A DNA stretch of 64,000 bases, taken from Leeuwenhoekiella marinoflava DSM 3653. Its GTDB lineage: Bacteria > Bacteroidota > Bacteroidia > Flavobacteriales > Flavobacteriaceae. The notes under the pieces are model-generated. The model was not told the DNA's origin. It ran no database searches and saw nothing but the letters and a program-made list of their open reading frames with translations. Made by a program: the position numbers and the translations under genes. The DNA is taken from positions 124,001 through 188,000 of the forward strand of contig NZ_FQUN01000005.1 in the NCBI RefSeq assembly GCF_900129005.1. The letters are read 5' to 3'. Positions 45,662 through 55,033 of the stretch are shown here, one piece after another. Within the stretch, counting starts at the first letter, position 1, and each line of letters begins with the position of its first letter.

Positions 45662-47050
45662 TTAAATCCCCGCTATTTCCTTGATTTCTAATATCATATC
45701 ATCTGCAATTTTATCAGCTTCCACTTGCGAGGGTGCTTCCGTATAAATACGAATGATAGGTTCTGTATTCGATTTCCGAAGATGAACCCAGTAGTTTTCA
45801 AAATCAATTTTTACGCCATCAATCGTATTCACATCTTCATTGCTATAACGCTCTGCTATAATTTTTAAAATACCATCTACATCTAGAGTTGGTGTAAGTT
45901 GTATTTTTTTCTTACTCATAAAATAAGCCGGATAACTAGCTCGCAACTCGCTTACTTTCATTTGTTTTTTAGCCAAATGTGTTAAAAACAAAGCAACACC
46001 CACTAGCGCATCGCGACCGTAATGCGAATCGGGATAGATAATTCCACCGTTACCTTCACCACCTATAACAGCCTTTACTTCTTTCATTTTTGTAACCACA
46101 TTGACCTCACCTACGGCAGCTGCATAATACGTGCCGCCGTGTTTTTGAGTAACATCTCTAAGTGCCCTAGACGAACTCAAATTTGAAACCGTATTGCCGG
46201 GATTCTCGCTTAATACATAATCTGCACAAGCAACTAGTGTATACTCTTCGCCAAACATCTCCCCTTTTTCATCTATAAAAGCCAAACGATCTACATCAGG
46301 ATCAACTACAATCCCTAAATCTGCTCGCTCTTCCGGGACTAGTTTACAAATGTCTCCTAAATGTTCTTTTAAAGGCTCTGGATTGTGCGGAAAGTTTCCG
46401 TTAGGATTACAATATAATTTTTCAACGTCTACGCCTAAACGCTCTAAAAGCATTGGGATTGCGATACCTCCTGTTGAATTCACCCCGTCAACCACAATTT
46501 TAAATTTTGCAGCTTTAATAGCATCTTCATCCACGAGTTCCAGATCTAAAACTTCGTCAATATGAATGTCTATATACGCATCATTTTTGTGTATTTCGCC
46601 TAGATTATCTACTTCAGCATAAGCAAAATCTGAAGCTTCAGCGATCTCTAGGATTTCAGCACCGGCTTCAGCATTTAAGAACTCTCCGTTTTTATCAAGT
46701 AATTTCAGTGCATTCCATTGTTTTGGGTTATGAGATGCAGTCAAAATAATTCCGCCATCAGCGTGCTCTAGTCGCACAGCAAGCTCAACTGTAGGTGTTG
46801 TTGACAAATCAAGATCTACTACATCGATCCCCATCCCGACAAGTGTTTGCATAACCAGCTGCTGAATCATCTCTCCACTTATACGAGCATCACGCCCTAC
46901 AACAACACGATATTCGTCTTTATTACGTTGTTTTTTTATGAATGTTCCGTATGCCGAAGCAAATTTCACGGCATCAATTGGTGTAAGATTATCACCGGGA
47001 TTGCCTCCAATGGTTCCGCGTATTCCTGAAATAGATTTTATTAGGGTCAT
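45662..47050 (-). CDS. glmM: Phosphoglucosamine mutase
   Basis: 462 aa. The phosphoserine is Ser106 in 'ILTASHNPKQW', and the Mg-binding loop is Asp250-Pro-Asp252-Val-Asp254-Arg. 'IGGEGNGGIIYPDSHYGRD' is the sugar-binding loop. It converts glucosamine-6-P to glucosamine-1-P for peptidoglycan and LPS precursors. A phosphomannomutase-like specificity is possible, but this family in Bacteroidota is usually assigned GlmM. An exact -7 promoter is 49 nt before the start. Confidence 0.9.
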   Translation of the reverse strand: MTLIKSISGIRGTIGGNPGDNLTPIDAVKFASAYGTFIKKQRNKDEYRVVVGRDARISGEMIQQLVMQTLVGMGIDVVDLDLSTTPTVELAVRLEHADGGIILTASHNPKQWNALKLLDKNGEFLNAEAGAEILEIAEASDFAYAEVDNLGEIHKNDAYIDIHIDEVLDLELVDEDAIKAAKFKIVVDGVNSTGGIAIPMLLERLGVDVEKLYCNPNGNFPHNPEPLKEHLGDICKLVPEERADLGIVVDPDVDRLAFIDEKGEMFGEEYTLVACADYVLSENPGNTVSNLSSSRALRDVTQKHGGTYYAAAVGEVNVVTKMKEVKAVIGGEGNGGIIYPDSHYGRDALVGVALFLTHLAKKQMKVSELRASYPAYFMSKKKIQLTPTLDVDGILKIIAERYSNEDVNTIDGVKIDFENYWVHLRKSNTEPIIRIYTEAPSQVEADKIADDMILEIKEIAGI

Positions 47051-47098
47051 AAGATATGTTTCTGCTATTTAATAATGTTTGATAACTATTACTAAAGG

Positions 47099-47106
47099 CA
47101 AATATA
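47099..47106 (-). promoter_or_regulatory. Bacteroidota -7 promoter for glmM
   Basis: Minus strand TATATTTG matches TAnnTTTG exactly; predicted leader about 42 nt before ATG 47050. Confidence 0.5.
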
Positions 47107-47207
47107 GCATTAAAGTATTTCCCTGAAATTCCTCATATTGTAACACCTCTTTAATCATACCCCTAAAAAACTGATTTTCAAAACAATTGAAATTTAAGTT
47201 GATTTTT

Positions 47208-47834
47208 ATGGTACGATTTATATTGATACTCTTTTTCCTGTCTATTACTTTAAAGGTGACCTCTCAAGATAATCTTCAAGGACGTTTTTATCAAATAGGC
47301 TATAACGCAGGTTATGCCTCTGTTGACAATTTTATCTTTAAAGATGACGATTATTATTACGAAGTTTATCTTCAAAAAATTCAGATTTTATATCGAATAA
47401 AGTCCGGTGTTTTAGACTACGATTTTATCTTTCAACCAGAAATAAATAGAGCCCAGCACAAACTATTTAATCCTTGGTTTGCAGGGCATCCAGACCAGTA
47501 TAGCGCTCTTAGAGAGCGTTTAATGCTACATAAATTTATAAATGAGTATATTTTCAGCTGTGGCTTAATCATCAGAACATCTATTACCGAAAAATTGAAT
47601 ATTTACGGCCTTGCGAGCATAGGCCCGGGATACTTTGATGAAGATTCTGAGCGTATGGCTAAGGGCATTGGTTTCTCTGATAACCTGGCATTGGGAATCA
47701 ACTTTCAGTTTTTTAGAAGATTTGTGTTAGATAGCAGAATAGGTTTTAGGCATGTTTCTAATGCCGAAATCAAACAACCTAACGAAGGCTACGACGCGCT
47801 AGAACTTAATCTTGGCATTGCCTATAGATTGTAA
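47208..47834 (+). CDS. PagL-like lipid A 3-O-deacylase (acyloxyacyl hydrolase family)
   Basis: 208 aa from ATG 47208 (a TTG at 47187 would add seven residues before the signal peptide). The signal peptide ends 'KVTSQ'. The rest is an outer-membrane barrel with the C-terminal motif 'FRHVSNAEIKQPNEGYD': His182 and Ser184 fit the PagL catalytic H-x-S. The third residue in Pseudomonas PagL is Glu 14 positions after His; here that place is Asp196. It would remove the 3-O acyl chain of lipid A in the outer membrane. A TACCCCTA half-site similar to the nitrogen operator lies about 50 nt upstream. Confidence 0.83.
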   Translation: MVRFILILFFLSITLKVTSQDNLQGRFYQIGYNAGYASVDNFIFKDDDYYYEVYLQKIQILYRIKSGVLDYDFIFQPEINRAQHKLFNPWFAGHPDQYSALRERLMLHKFINEYIFSCGLIIRTSITEKLNIYGLASIGPGYFDEDSERMAKGIGFSDNLALGINFQFFRRFVLDSRIGFRHVSNAEIKQPNEGYDALELNLGIAYRL

Positions 47835-47889
47835 ATAATTACATCACATGCTAATGCAGGCATATGGCAATAATTTGTAATTTAAGCCT

Positions 47890-48492
47890 GTGAATTATTT
47901 AGCGCATATATACCTGTCTGGCGATGACTCGCTAATTACCATTGGTAATTTTATGGCAGATGGTATAAAAGGAAAACAATACAAAACCTATTTACCACAA
48001 CTTCAAAAAGGTATTTTACTGCACCGCAGCATAGACAGTTTTACTGATAGTCATCCCATTGTGAAACAAAGTACAAAACGTCTTCATAGCAAGTATAGTC
48101 ACTATAGCGGTGTGATTGTAGATATTCTATACGATCATTTTTTAGCAAAAAATTGGAAGAATTATGCTACAACTCCCCTCTCCAGTTATATCGAGAATTT
48201 TTACGACAGTCTTGATGAACACTTTGAGTTACTGACTCCGGGGATTCAGAGAATGATACCGCATATGATTGCAGATAACTGGTTGTTGAGCTATACTGAA
48301 ATTAGCGGTATAGCGACTGTTCTCTATAATATGAACCGAAGAACTAAGAATATTAGTGGTATGGATCGCGCCGTTGAAGACCTTCAGTTGTATTACCACG
48401 ATTTTGAAAATGAATTCACATTGTTTTTTGAAGAATTACGGCAATTTTGTGAGCAACGACTTCAAGAATTAGAAGATCAATTCCCCGTATAA
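47890..48492 (+). CDS. Acyl carrier protein phosphodiesterase (AcpH, DUF479)
   Basis: 200 aa with a GTG start at 47890, the only start that gives the conserved 'MNYLAHIYLSGDDSLITIGNFMADG'. HD-like residues are in 'GILLHRSIDSFTDSHP' and 'VDILYDHFLAKNW'. AcpH removes the phosphopantetheine arm from ACP, although its cell role is debated. It is 12 nt upstream of the gamma-glutamyltransferase gene. Confidence 0.88.
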   Translation: MNYLAHIYLSGDDSLITIGNFMADGIKGKQYKTYLPQLQKGILLHRSIDSFTDSHPIVKQSTKRLHSKYSHYSGVIVDILYDHFLAKNWKNYATTPLSSYIENFYDSLDEHFELLTPGIQRMIPHMIADNWLLSYTEISGIATVLYNMNRRTKNISGMDRAVEDLQLYYHDFENEFTLFFEELRQFCEQRLQELEDQFPV

Positions 48493-48504
48493 TTTCAATA
48501 AAAT

Positions 48505-50259
48505 ATGATAAAAACTATTTTGACCAGCTCTAAAATCTCTAATCACTGGCTTACAGTTTTGCTTCTTTTAATACTGGTTAGCTCTTGTAAAACCGAACAA
48601 GAAACTCCGCGTGAGATTCAACGCGGGAATCTTGCAGACAGTATTATGGTGGTTTCTGCACGAGAAGAAGCTTCTCTTATAGGTGCCGAAATTTTAAAAA
48701 ATGGCGGTAATGCTTTTGACGCGCTTATCGCTGTAGATATGGCTTTAAATGTCGCCTACCCTTTCGCCGGAAGCTTAGGCGGAGGTGGTTTTATGGTCTA
48801 TCGTAAAGCCAATGGCGAGATTGGCAGTATTGATTATCGCGAGAAAGCTCCTATAGCTGCAACGCATGATATGTATCTTGATACTGAAGGAAATCCTATT
48901 GATTCTTTAAGTCGGCAAGGGCCGCTTGCTGTAGGTGTTCCCGGTAGCATTTCAGGGATGTTTGCTATTAATGAAAAACTAGGATCTATGCCTATGTCTG
49001 AAATCTTAAAACCAGTTATTGAACTCGCTAAAAATGGCTATGCTATAACCGAAAATCAATTGAACAGATTTCAAAATTATGCTTCTGTATTTGATCAAGT
49101 AAATGGAAAAGAGATTCTGTATTCTGTTGGCTTTCGCGAAAGCGATACATTAAAAATTGAAACCGGTAATCTCATCAAAAATCCTGTTTTAGCAGCAACC
49201 TTACAACGCATTGCAGATAATGGAAAAAACGAATTTTACAAAGGAGAAACTGCTCAAAAATTAGTCGATTTTATTGAAGCCCACGGCGGTATTATCACGC
49301 TTGAAGATCTTAAAAATTATGAAGCAGTGTGGCGTAAACCCATAACCTCAACGTACAAGAATCTAAAAGTAATAGGGATGCCTCCTCCGTCTAGTGGTGG
49401 TGTGTGCCTGGCTCAGATCTTTAAAATGCTTGAACCTTATGATATGCAGAGATTTGGTCATAATTCCGTAAAAAGCATTCAGGTAATTACCGAAGCAGAG
49501 CGCCATGCATATGCTGATCGTAGCTTCTTTTTAGGGGATCCTGACTTTAATGATATTCCGATTGATAGCCTCACAAGTGAAGCTTATGCTTCTGAACGTA
49601 TGCAGAACTTCAGTTTTGAGAACGCTACTCCTTCTGCTGAAATTAAACAAGGCGTAATTAGCGGTTATGAATCTATGGAAACCACGCATTTTTCGATCAT
49701 AGATCAGTACGGTAATGCGATTGCACTAACGACTACTTTAAACGGTGCTTACGGTTCTAAACTCTATGTAGACGAACTCGGTTTTTTTCTGAATAATGAG
49801 ATGGATGATTTTAGTGTGAAACCCGGTGTACCTAATATGTTTGGTCTTATAGGTGCCGCAGCGAATAAAATCGAACCGCAAAAACGCATGTTGAGTTCGA
49901 TGACACCTACTATTGTTGAGAAAAACGGTAAACTTTGGATGACCGTTGGTACGCCGGGTGGTTCTACAATTATAACTTCGGTATTGCAGACTATTTTAAA
50001 TGTTGTAGATTATAATATGGGAATGCAGGAAGCTGTAGATGCGCCGCGTTTTCACCATCAATGGTTACCCGATATTGTTACTTTTGAGCCTAATGCCTTT
50101 GGGAAAGAAACACTCAATAGTCTACAAAATAAAGGTTATGAAATTCGTCAGGAAAACAGCGTAATTCTGGGTAAAGTTGACGGGGTTTTAGTATTGCCAG
50201 ACGGAACTTTAGAAGGTGGCGCAGACCGTCGTGGTGACGATACGGCTGTTGGTTTTTAA
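48505..50259 (+). CDS. ggt: Gamma-glutamyltransferase (glutathione hydrolase), lipoprotein form
   Basis: 584 aa. The N-terminus has a long basic start and lipobox 'LILVSSC' (Cys28), so it is probably lipid-anchored rather than free in the periplasm. The self-cleavage nucleophile is Thr393 in 'ESMETTHFSI', which splits the chain into large and small subunits. 'GPLAVGVPGSISGM' and 'MLSSMTPTIVEKNGKLWM' are family hallmarks. It breaks down glutathione and other gamma-glutamyl compounds outside the cytoplasm. Confidence 0.94.
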   Translation: MIKTILTSSKISNHWLTVLLLLILVSSCKTEQETPREIQRGNLADSIMVVSAREEASLIGAEILKNGGNAFDALIAVDMALNVAYPFAGSLGGGGFMVYRKANGEIGSIDYREKAPIAATHDMYLDTEGNPIDSLSRQGPLAVGVPGSISGMFAINEKLGSMPMSEILKPVIELAKNGYAITENQLNRFQNYASVFDQVNGKEILYSVGFRESDTLKIETGNLIKNPVLAATLQRIADNGKNEFYKGETAQKLVDFIEAHGGIITLEDLKNYEAVWRKPITSTYKNLKVIGMPPPSSGGVCLAQIFKMLEPYDMQRFGHNSVKSIQVITEAERHAYADRSFFLGDPDFNDIPIDSLTSEAYASERMQNFSFENATPSAEIKQGVISGYESMETTHFSIIDQYGNAIALTTTLNGAYGSKLYVDELGFFLNNEMDDFSVKPGVPNMFGLIGAAANKIEPQKRMLSSMTPTIVEKNGKLWMTVGTPGGSTIITSVLQTILNVVDYNMGMQEAVDAPRFHHQWLPDIVTFEPNAFGKETLNSLQNKGYEIRQENSVILGKVDGVLVLPDGTLEGGADRRGDDTAVGF

Positions 50260-50290
50260 ATTGAAAGCTTCAGTTATATCCTCTCTAAGC

Positions 50291-50381
50291 TATATTTTAA
50301 ATTATAACTCATTTAGTATATATTTTAAATTATAATTTATTTAATGTATATTCGAACATATAATCTATTTAGTGTATAATT
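50291..50381. repeat. 28-bp-period tandem repeats upstream of the SatD-like gene (candidate operator array)
   Basis: Units start at 50291, 50319 and 50347, each opening TATATT and ending near ATTTA; a partial fourth (TATAATTTTAG) starts at 50375. Units 1 and 2 share TATATTTTAAATTATAA exactly. Unit 3 has diverged to TATATTCGAACATATAA but keeps length and ends. Each core is a near-palindrome. The array stops 12 nt before the SatD-like ATG. Confidence 0.7.
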
Positions 50382-50392
50382 TTAGTAACATT

Positions 50393-50986
50393 ATGAGAGC
50401 TGTATTAACAGGAGACATCATAAACTCACGAGAAGATGAAGGATGGCAACAAGAACTTGTTGCAATTCTTGATCAGTATGGGACGGCTCCTCAAGATTGG
50501 GAAATTTACCGCGGTGACAGCTTTCAGTTAGAAGTTGATGCGACAACAGCCTTAAAAGCGGCAATACATATCAAAGCCGTAATTAAAACGCGCGCAGAAC
50601 TCGATGTGCGCATTGCTATTGGCCTTGGTGATAAAACCTATACCGCGACACAAATAACTCAGGCAAACGGAAGTGCTTTTGTACATTCTGGGACAGCGTT
50701 TGACGCTATTAAAAACAATACCTTGGTACTTCAGTCAGCTTCTAAAGATTTTGACGAAACGCTCAACGTGATGCTGTCACTAGCTAGCTTAACTATGGAT
50801 AACTGGCCACCAGTGACCGCAGCGATTGTAAAAGCCCGCCTAGAAGCCCCAGAGCTTAACCAAACTGAACTCAGTAAGCAATTAAACAAAGCACAAAGCG
50901 CCATCAGTAAAGCGCTTAGCAGAGCCGGTTATGACGAGGTTACAAAAATGCTTACTTATTATGAAAAACAAATCGAAACGCTATGA
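50393..50986 (+). CDS. SatD-like protein with C-terminal helix-turn-helix
   Basis: 197 aa from ATG 50393; a GTG at 50372 would add seven residues but lies in the repeat array. The N-terminus 'RAVLTGDIINSRED' and 'WEIYRGDSFQLEVD' resemble the SatD family. The C-terminal 'LNQTELSKQLNKAQSAISKALSRAGYDEVTKM' (about 155-190) is a convincing HTH that could bind the repeats upstream and regulate its own transcription. The start of the DUF3307 gene overlaps the stop by 4 nt, so the two are translationally coupled. Confidence 0.82.
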   Translation: MRAVLTGDIINSREDEGWQQELVAILDQYGTAPQDWEIYRGDSFQLEVDATTALKAAIHIKAVIKTRAELDVRIAIGLGDKTYTATQITQANGSAFVHSGTAFDAIKNNTLVLQSASKDFDETLNVMLSLASLTMDNWPPVTAAIVKARLEAPELNQTELSKQLNKAQSAISKALSRAGYDEVTKMLTYYEKQIETL

Positions 50987-51717
50987 TAGCTCTCGCATTA
51001 AAATTAGTACTCGCTCACATTCTGGGTGATTTTGTATTGCAGCCTACAAAATGGGTAAAGCATAAAACAAAACACGGTTGGAAATCAAAATATTTACTCG
51101 CACACATAGGTGTTCATTTATTAGCATTACTCATCCTCTTGCAATTTCAGCTCAAGTATTTTTTGGGCGTTTTTGTCATTATTGCTACCCATTATGCTAT
51201 TGATGCATTGAAAATAAAATTAACTACAAAAAAGAACAGCAGAAAACTTTTTGTGGCAGATCAGGTTGCACATTTGTTGGTGCTCAATCTGATATTATAT
51301 TATTATGAACTCTATCCTATAAATCTCAACTCGTTGTTTCAACCGCAGTTTCTATTGCTGCTATGCCTATTGCTTTTTGTGACTTTTGTTTCCGGTATTT
51401 TAATAAAAGTAATCTTACAACCCTGGCAAAATGCCATTGAACCTTCCAAAAAAGAAAACCAAAAAAGTACTTCTTTGGCAGGAGCCGGAAAAATAATAGG
51501 TATTCTAGAACGCTTATTTGTCTTTGCTTTTATTTTACTGAATGCCTGGTCTGCTATAGGATTTCTTATCGCTGCCAAATCGGTCTTTCGTTTTGGAGAT
51601 TTAACCGAAGGGAAAAACCGCCAACTTACCGAGTATGTCTTAATAGGAACTTTGCTAAGTTTTGGTATCGCAATAGGCGCAGGATTAGTCTTTCAGTACC
51701 TCATCCGGTTTTTATAA
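50983..51717 (+). CDS. DUF3307 membrane protein
   Basis: 244 aa. 'LAHILGDFVLQPTKWVKHKTKHGWKSKYLLAHIGVHLL' is the DUF3307 core: histidines and aspartates set in membrane helices. Six or so helices continue to the C-terminus. DUF3307 genes are frequently next to SatD-like genes, and here the ATG overlaps the SatD stop. The histidine-rich membrane core suggests a metal-dependent membrane enzyme, but no activity is known. It ends 1 nt before the convergent FtsX-like gene. Confidence 0.87.
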   Translation: MIALALKLVLAHILGDFVLQPTKWVKHKTKHGWKSKYLLAHIGVHLLALLILLQFQLKYFLGVFVIIATHYAIDALKIKLTTKKNSRKLFVADQVAHLLVLNLILYYYELYPINLNSLFQPQFLLLLCLLLFVTFVSGILIKVILQPWQNAIEPSKKENQKSTSLAGAGKIIGILERLFVFAFILLNAWSAIGFLIAAKSVFRFGDLTEGKNRQLTEYVLIGTLLSFGIAIGAGLVFQYLIRFL

Positions 51718-51718
51718 G

Positions 51719-54268
51719 TTAAACGCCCTCTTTACGCAATACTTCTAAAGGCGAACTTTTAATAACGCTTCGGCTGTTGCTCAATCCTATAAACAAAACA
51801 AGCAGTGTTATCCCCGGAAGTAACACTAAAAAAGGAATCCAAGACGGAATAAAACCTGTGTCAAACGCAAAATAAGCCAAGAATAAACTTCCCAACAACG
51901 ACAATAAGATTCCGCTTAACGATCCTAGAATTCCCAAATACAAATATTCTAATCCCTGAATGCGTAAAATCTGTTTGCTTTTTGCACCCATTGTACGAAG
52001 TAGCACGCTTTCACGAATGCGTTGATATTTACTGGTTCGCACTGCGCCAAGTAACACAATGATCCCAATTAGAATACTGAAAAACGCCATAAAATTAATG
52101 ATATAGCTTATTTTGGTCAGTAATTCTTCAATCACGGTTAGCACCTGACGTAAATCTAAAATTGAAATATTAGCATAGTCGGTTACCAAAATACGTTGAA
52201 TAGCTGCTGAAGTTTCAGAATCCGGAACCTGCGTAGTGATTACCCCAAACTGTGGTGCTTTTTCTAAAACTCCTGCCGGGAAAACAATAGAAAAATTAAG
52301 CTGCAGACGGCTCCAATCTACCAAACGAATGCTCCCTATTTGGGTTTCTAGCAACCTTCCTTGTACATTAAAAATAACCTTATCTCCTACTGCAACCTGT
52401 GCATCTTCAGCAAAATTATTACTTACCGAAATGGGAACAATCCCTTCTTCGGTTTTCACTCGATTTGTAAACTCACCTGCCTGTAAATCCTCCGAAGCAA
52501 TAAGCGAATCGCGATAGGTCGTTCTAAACTCGTGATTGAGAATCCAGCGGTTGATGCGCTGTGTGGTGTCTGCTTTTAGCGCAGCATTAGTAATTCCGTT
52601 TATACTATGAACACGCATCGTCACAATCGGAATTTGATCTATAGGTTTAAGATTGTTCTTAGTCAGTGTCTGAGCAACATCTGTCATCTGATCACGTTGC
52701 ACATCAAGCAAGATCATATTAGCCTGTTGCGCGCTGCTATCTAAATTAGCCTGAGCAAGCAAAATATCTTTAGTAAAATAAAGCGTACTGATCAAAAATG
52801 ATCCCACGCCAATTGCTAATACCAAAACCACGGTTTGGTTTCTGGGGCGAAAGAGATTGCGCAAACTTTGACGCGAAGTAAAACTCCAGGAGTCTGGAAA
52901 GTACTTTCTAAGCAAGCGCATAAAAAAGCGTGCAATTCCGCCAAGGATTCCAAAAATGATTACGATTCCTGCGAGAAAAGAAGCTGCATATTTCCAGTTA
53001 TCCAGCAACCAAAATGCAAACAAGAATATAAACGTGAGTATAGCCAGAGAAACAACTATTGCTGTTTTAAGAGATTGTTTGTTATCATTTTCCGTAACCC
53101 GTAAGGTTTGTAAAGGCGAAACATTCAGCGTACTCAACAACGGATACAATGCAAAAAGCACAGACATAACCGAACCTATAAAAATACCCAATGCAATAAC
53201 CGTCCACGAGATACTAATCTCAACATCTATCGGTAATAATCCTTCAAGCAGCACCGGAAAAAGTTGTTGTAAAAGCAAACCGGCAAGTGTTCCAAAAATT
53301 CCACCTATAAATCCTAAGACACCAATCTGAATCAGGTAAATCAAGAATGCCTGAATTCGGGTAGCGCCCAAACATTTTAAAACAGCAACAGATTTTAATT
53401 TTTCACGTATGTAAATCGTTGTTGCACTTGCAATTCCTACACAACCTAGTAATAACGCGATAAATCCTACCAGATTGAGAAACTTTCCGAAGTTCTCATA
53501 ACGTCTTCCTAAACGCTCACTGGTCGAAGTATGCGTATCCAAATCAGCTTCTGCCTCATCCAGACGCTTTCCTATAGCTTGTTCTAACTGCTCCATATTA
53601 GTCTGTGGAGCCTTGAAATAATATTCATAATCTATACGGCTACCGAGCTGAACCAAACCTGTTTTTTCAATATAACTATACGGAATAACAACAGGTGGAG
53701 CAATCGCACTAAACACGGCATTACTTCCCGGCACGTTACTCAAACCTCCCAAAACAGGAAGTTGCACCTCCCCAATTTTAATAGAATCTCCTACTTTAAT
53801 ATCAAGCTGAAGCATCACAGTCGCATCTACCAGCGCTCCTTCTTGAGATTGAAAACCTTTTCCGGCAGCAACAGGTTCTGTTTCCAGTTCGCCATAAAAC
53901 GGAAACCCTCCACTTATACCCCGAACCTGTACTAATTTTGTCGCTCCGTTTCTAGGAAAGACAGCCATTGAGGAAAAGGAGATTTCTTTTGCATTTGCTC
54001 CACCCAGAGAATCTATGATCTGAATAGCTTCTTCGGTAAGTTCGTTATCACTATCAATCTTAAAATCGGCTCCCATCAAGGCCTTAGATTGCAACGCGAT
54101 ATTATCTTTCAAAGTTTCTCCAAAAGACTGAATGGAAACAATCGCCGCAACCCCAAGAATAATCGAAACCAAGAACAGGCTCAATTTACCTGCGCTGGCT
54201 TTAAAATCCCGCCAAGCCATTTTAAATAGCCAGTTTACACCTGCTGCATTTTTTGTTGACTCACTCAT
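51719..54268 (-). CDS. ABC transporter permease, YbbP-like (FtsX family)
   Basis: 849 aa, two FtsX repeats separated by a long periplasmic domain. The N-terminus 'LFKMAWRDFKASAGKLSLFLVSIILGVAAIVSIQSFGETLKDNI' and the C-terminal 'LLRTMGAKSKQILRIQGLEYLYLGILGSLSG' are typical of the YbbP branch. Its start codon is directly joined to the stop of the ATPase gene (54268). It probably extracts or releases a lipid or lipoprotein-like substrate. The divergent TesA-like gene fits the E. coli ybbAP-tesA arrangement. Confidence 0.92.
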   Translation of the reverse strand: MSESTKNAAGVNWLFKMAWRDFKASAGKLSLFLVSIILGVAAIVSIQSFGETLKDNIALQSKALMGADFKIDSDNELTEEAIQIIDSLGGANAKEISFSSMAVFPRNGATKLVQVRGISGGFPFYGELETEPVAAGKGFQSQEGALVDATVMLQLDIKVGDSIKIGEVQLPVLGGLSNVPGSNAVFSAIAPPVVIPYSYIEKTGLVQLGSRIDYEYYFKAPQTNMEQLEQAIGKRLDEAEADLDTHTSTSERLGRRYENFGKFLNLVGFIALLLGCVGIASATTIYIREKLKSVAVLKCLGATRIQAFLIYLIQIGVLGFIGGIFGTLAGLLLQQLFPVLLEGLLPIDVEISISWTVIALGIFIGSVMSVLFALYPLLSTLNVSPLQTLRVTENDNKQSLKTAIVVSLAILTFIFLFAFWLLDNWKYAASFLAGIVIIFGILGGIARFFMRLLRKYFPDSWSFTSRQSLRNLFRPRNQTVVLVLAIGVGSFLISTLYFTKDILLAQANLDSSAQQANMILLDVQRDQMTDVAQTLTKNNLKPIDQIPIVTMRVHSINGITNAALKADTTQRINRWILNHEFRTTYRDSLIASEDLQAGEFTNRVKTEEGIVPISVSNNFAEDAQVAVGDKVIFNVQGRLLETQIGSIRLVDWSRLQLNFSIVFPAGVLEKAPQFGVITTQVPDSETSAAIQRILVTDYANISILDLRQVLTVIEELLTKISYIINFMAFFSILIGIIVLLGAVRTSKYQRIRESVLLRTMGAKSKQILRIQGLEYLYLGILGSLSGILLSLLGSLFLAYFAFDTGFIPSWIPFLVLLPGITLLVLFIGLSNSRSVIKSSPLEVLRKEGV

Positions 54269-54951
54269 TAAACAGCGCTTGTTAAATTGGCTATTTTACC
54301 ACCTCTAATGGTAAGAATATTTTGCGTTTTTTTAGCGAGTTCCATATCGTGCGTGACCAGAACCAGCGTAGTTCCCAACTCTTTATTCAATTCAAAAAGA
54401 AGTTGTACGACTTTCTCTCCTGTTTCCGCATCTAGATTACCAGTAGGTTCATCAGCAAATAAGATTTTAGGATCATTAGCAAAAGCCCTAGCCAGCGCAA
54501 TTCGTTGTTGTTCCCCTCCGGATAATTGAGACGGGTAATGATCGCTACGATCTACCAGACCTACCTTTATCAAAAGTTCTTTAGCCCTTGCGTATGCATT
54601 TTTATTGCCTTGCAATTCTAACGGAACAGCTACATTCTCAATAGCTGTAAGTGTAGGTAACAATTGAAAATCCTGGAACACAAAACCCACGTGCTTATTA
54701 CGCAAAACGGCGCGCTCGTCTTCAGAAAGACTGCTCAGTTCAATTCCATTTAAAATAACACTGCCAGAATCTGGCTTGTCAAGTCCGGCACACAATCCTA
54801 GCAAGGTGGTTTTACCACTACCCGAAGGCCCCACAATAGAAAATGTTTCTTGTTCTGTTATACTAAAGTTAATATCTTCAAGTACAGTAAGCTTTTTAGA
54901 GCCACTGGTGTAGCTTTTTTCTAAATTTGATATTTCTAATATGGAAGTCAT
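54268..54951 (-). CDS. ABC transporter ATPase, YbbA-like (LolD/MacB type)
   Basis: 227 aa. Walker A 'GPSGSGKTT' (41-49), signature 'LSGGEQQ' (143-149), Walker B 'ILFADEP' (163-169). The sequence is closest to the LolD/YbbA branch. It powers the FtsX-like permease encoded next, with which it shares a base at the stop/start junction. It is divergent from the TesA-like esterase. Confidence 0.94.
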   Translation of the reverse strand: MTSILEISNLEKSYTSGSKKLTVLEDINFSITEQETFSIVGPSGSGKTTLLGLCAGLDKPDSGSVILNGIELSSLSEDERAVLRNKHVGFVFQDFQLLPTLTAIENVAVPLELQGNKNAYARAKELLIKVGLVDRSDHYPSQLSGGEQQRIALARAFANDPKILFADEPTGNLDAETGEKVVQLLFELNKELGTTLVLVTHDMELAKKTQNILTIRGGKIANLTSAV

Positions 54952-55033
54952 CGCGTTTGTTTCTATAATCTTGGTTTTGACGTTAAAACCGTGTAAAACC
55001 TTACAAATGTTGGCTTTTAAGCAAAATAACTAA

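Noticed and set aside
50291-50381. Possible CRISPR array
   Set aside because: The 28-bp units are joined by only about 2 bp, with no spacers and no cas genes. They are tandem operator-like repeats.
52235-53330. Several plus-strand frames of 90-124 aa opposite the YbbP-like permease
   Set aside because: Shadows of the well-supported minus-strand gene; composition is not membrane- or protein-like.
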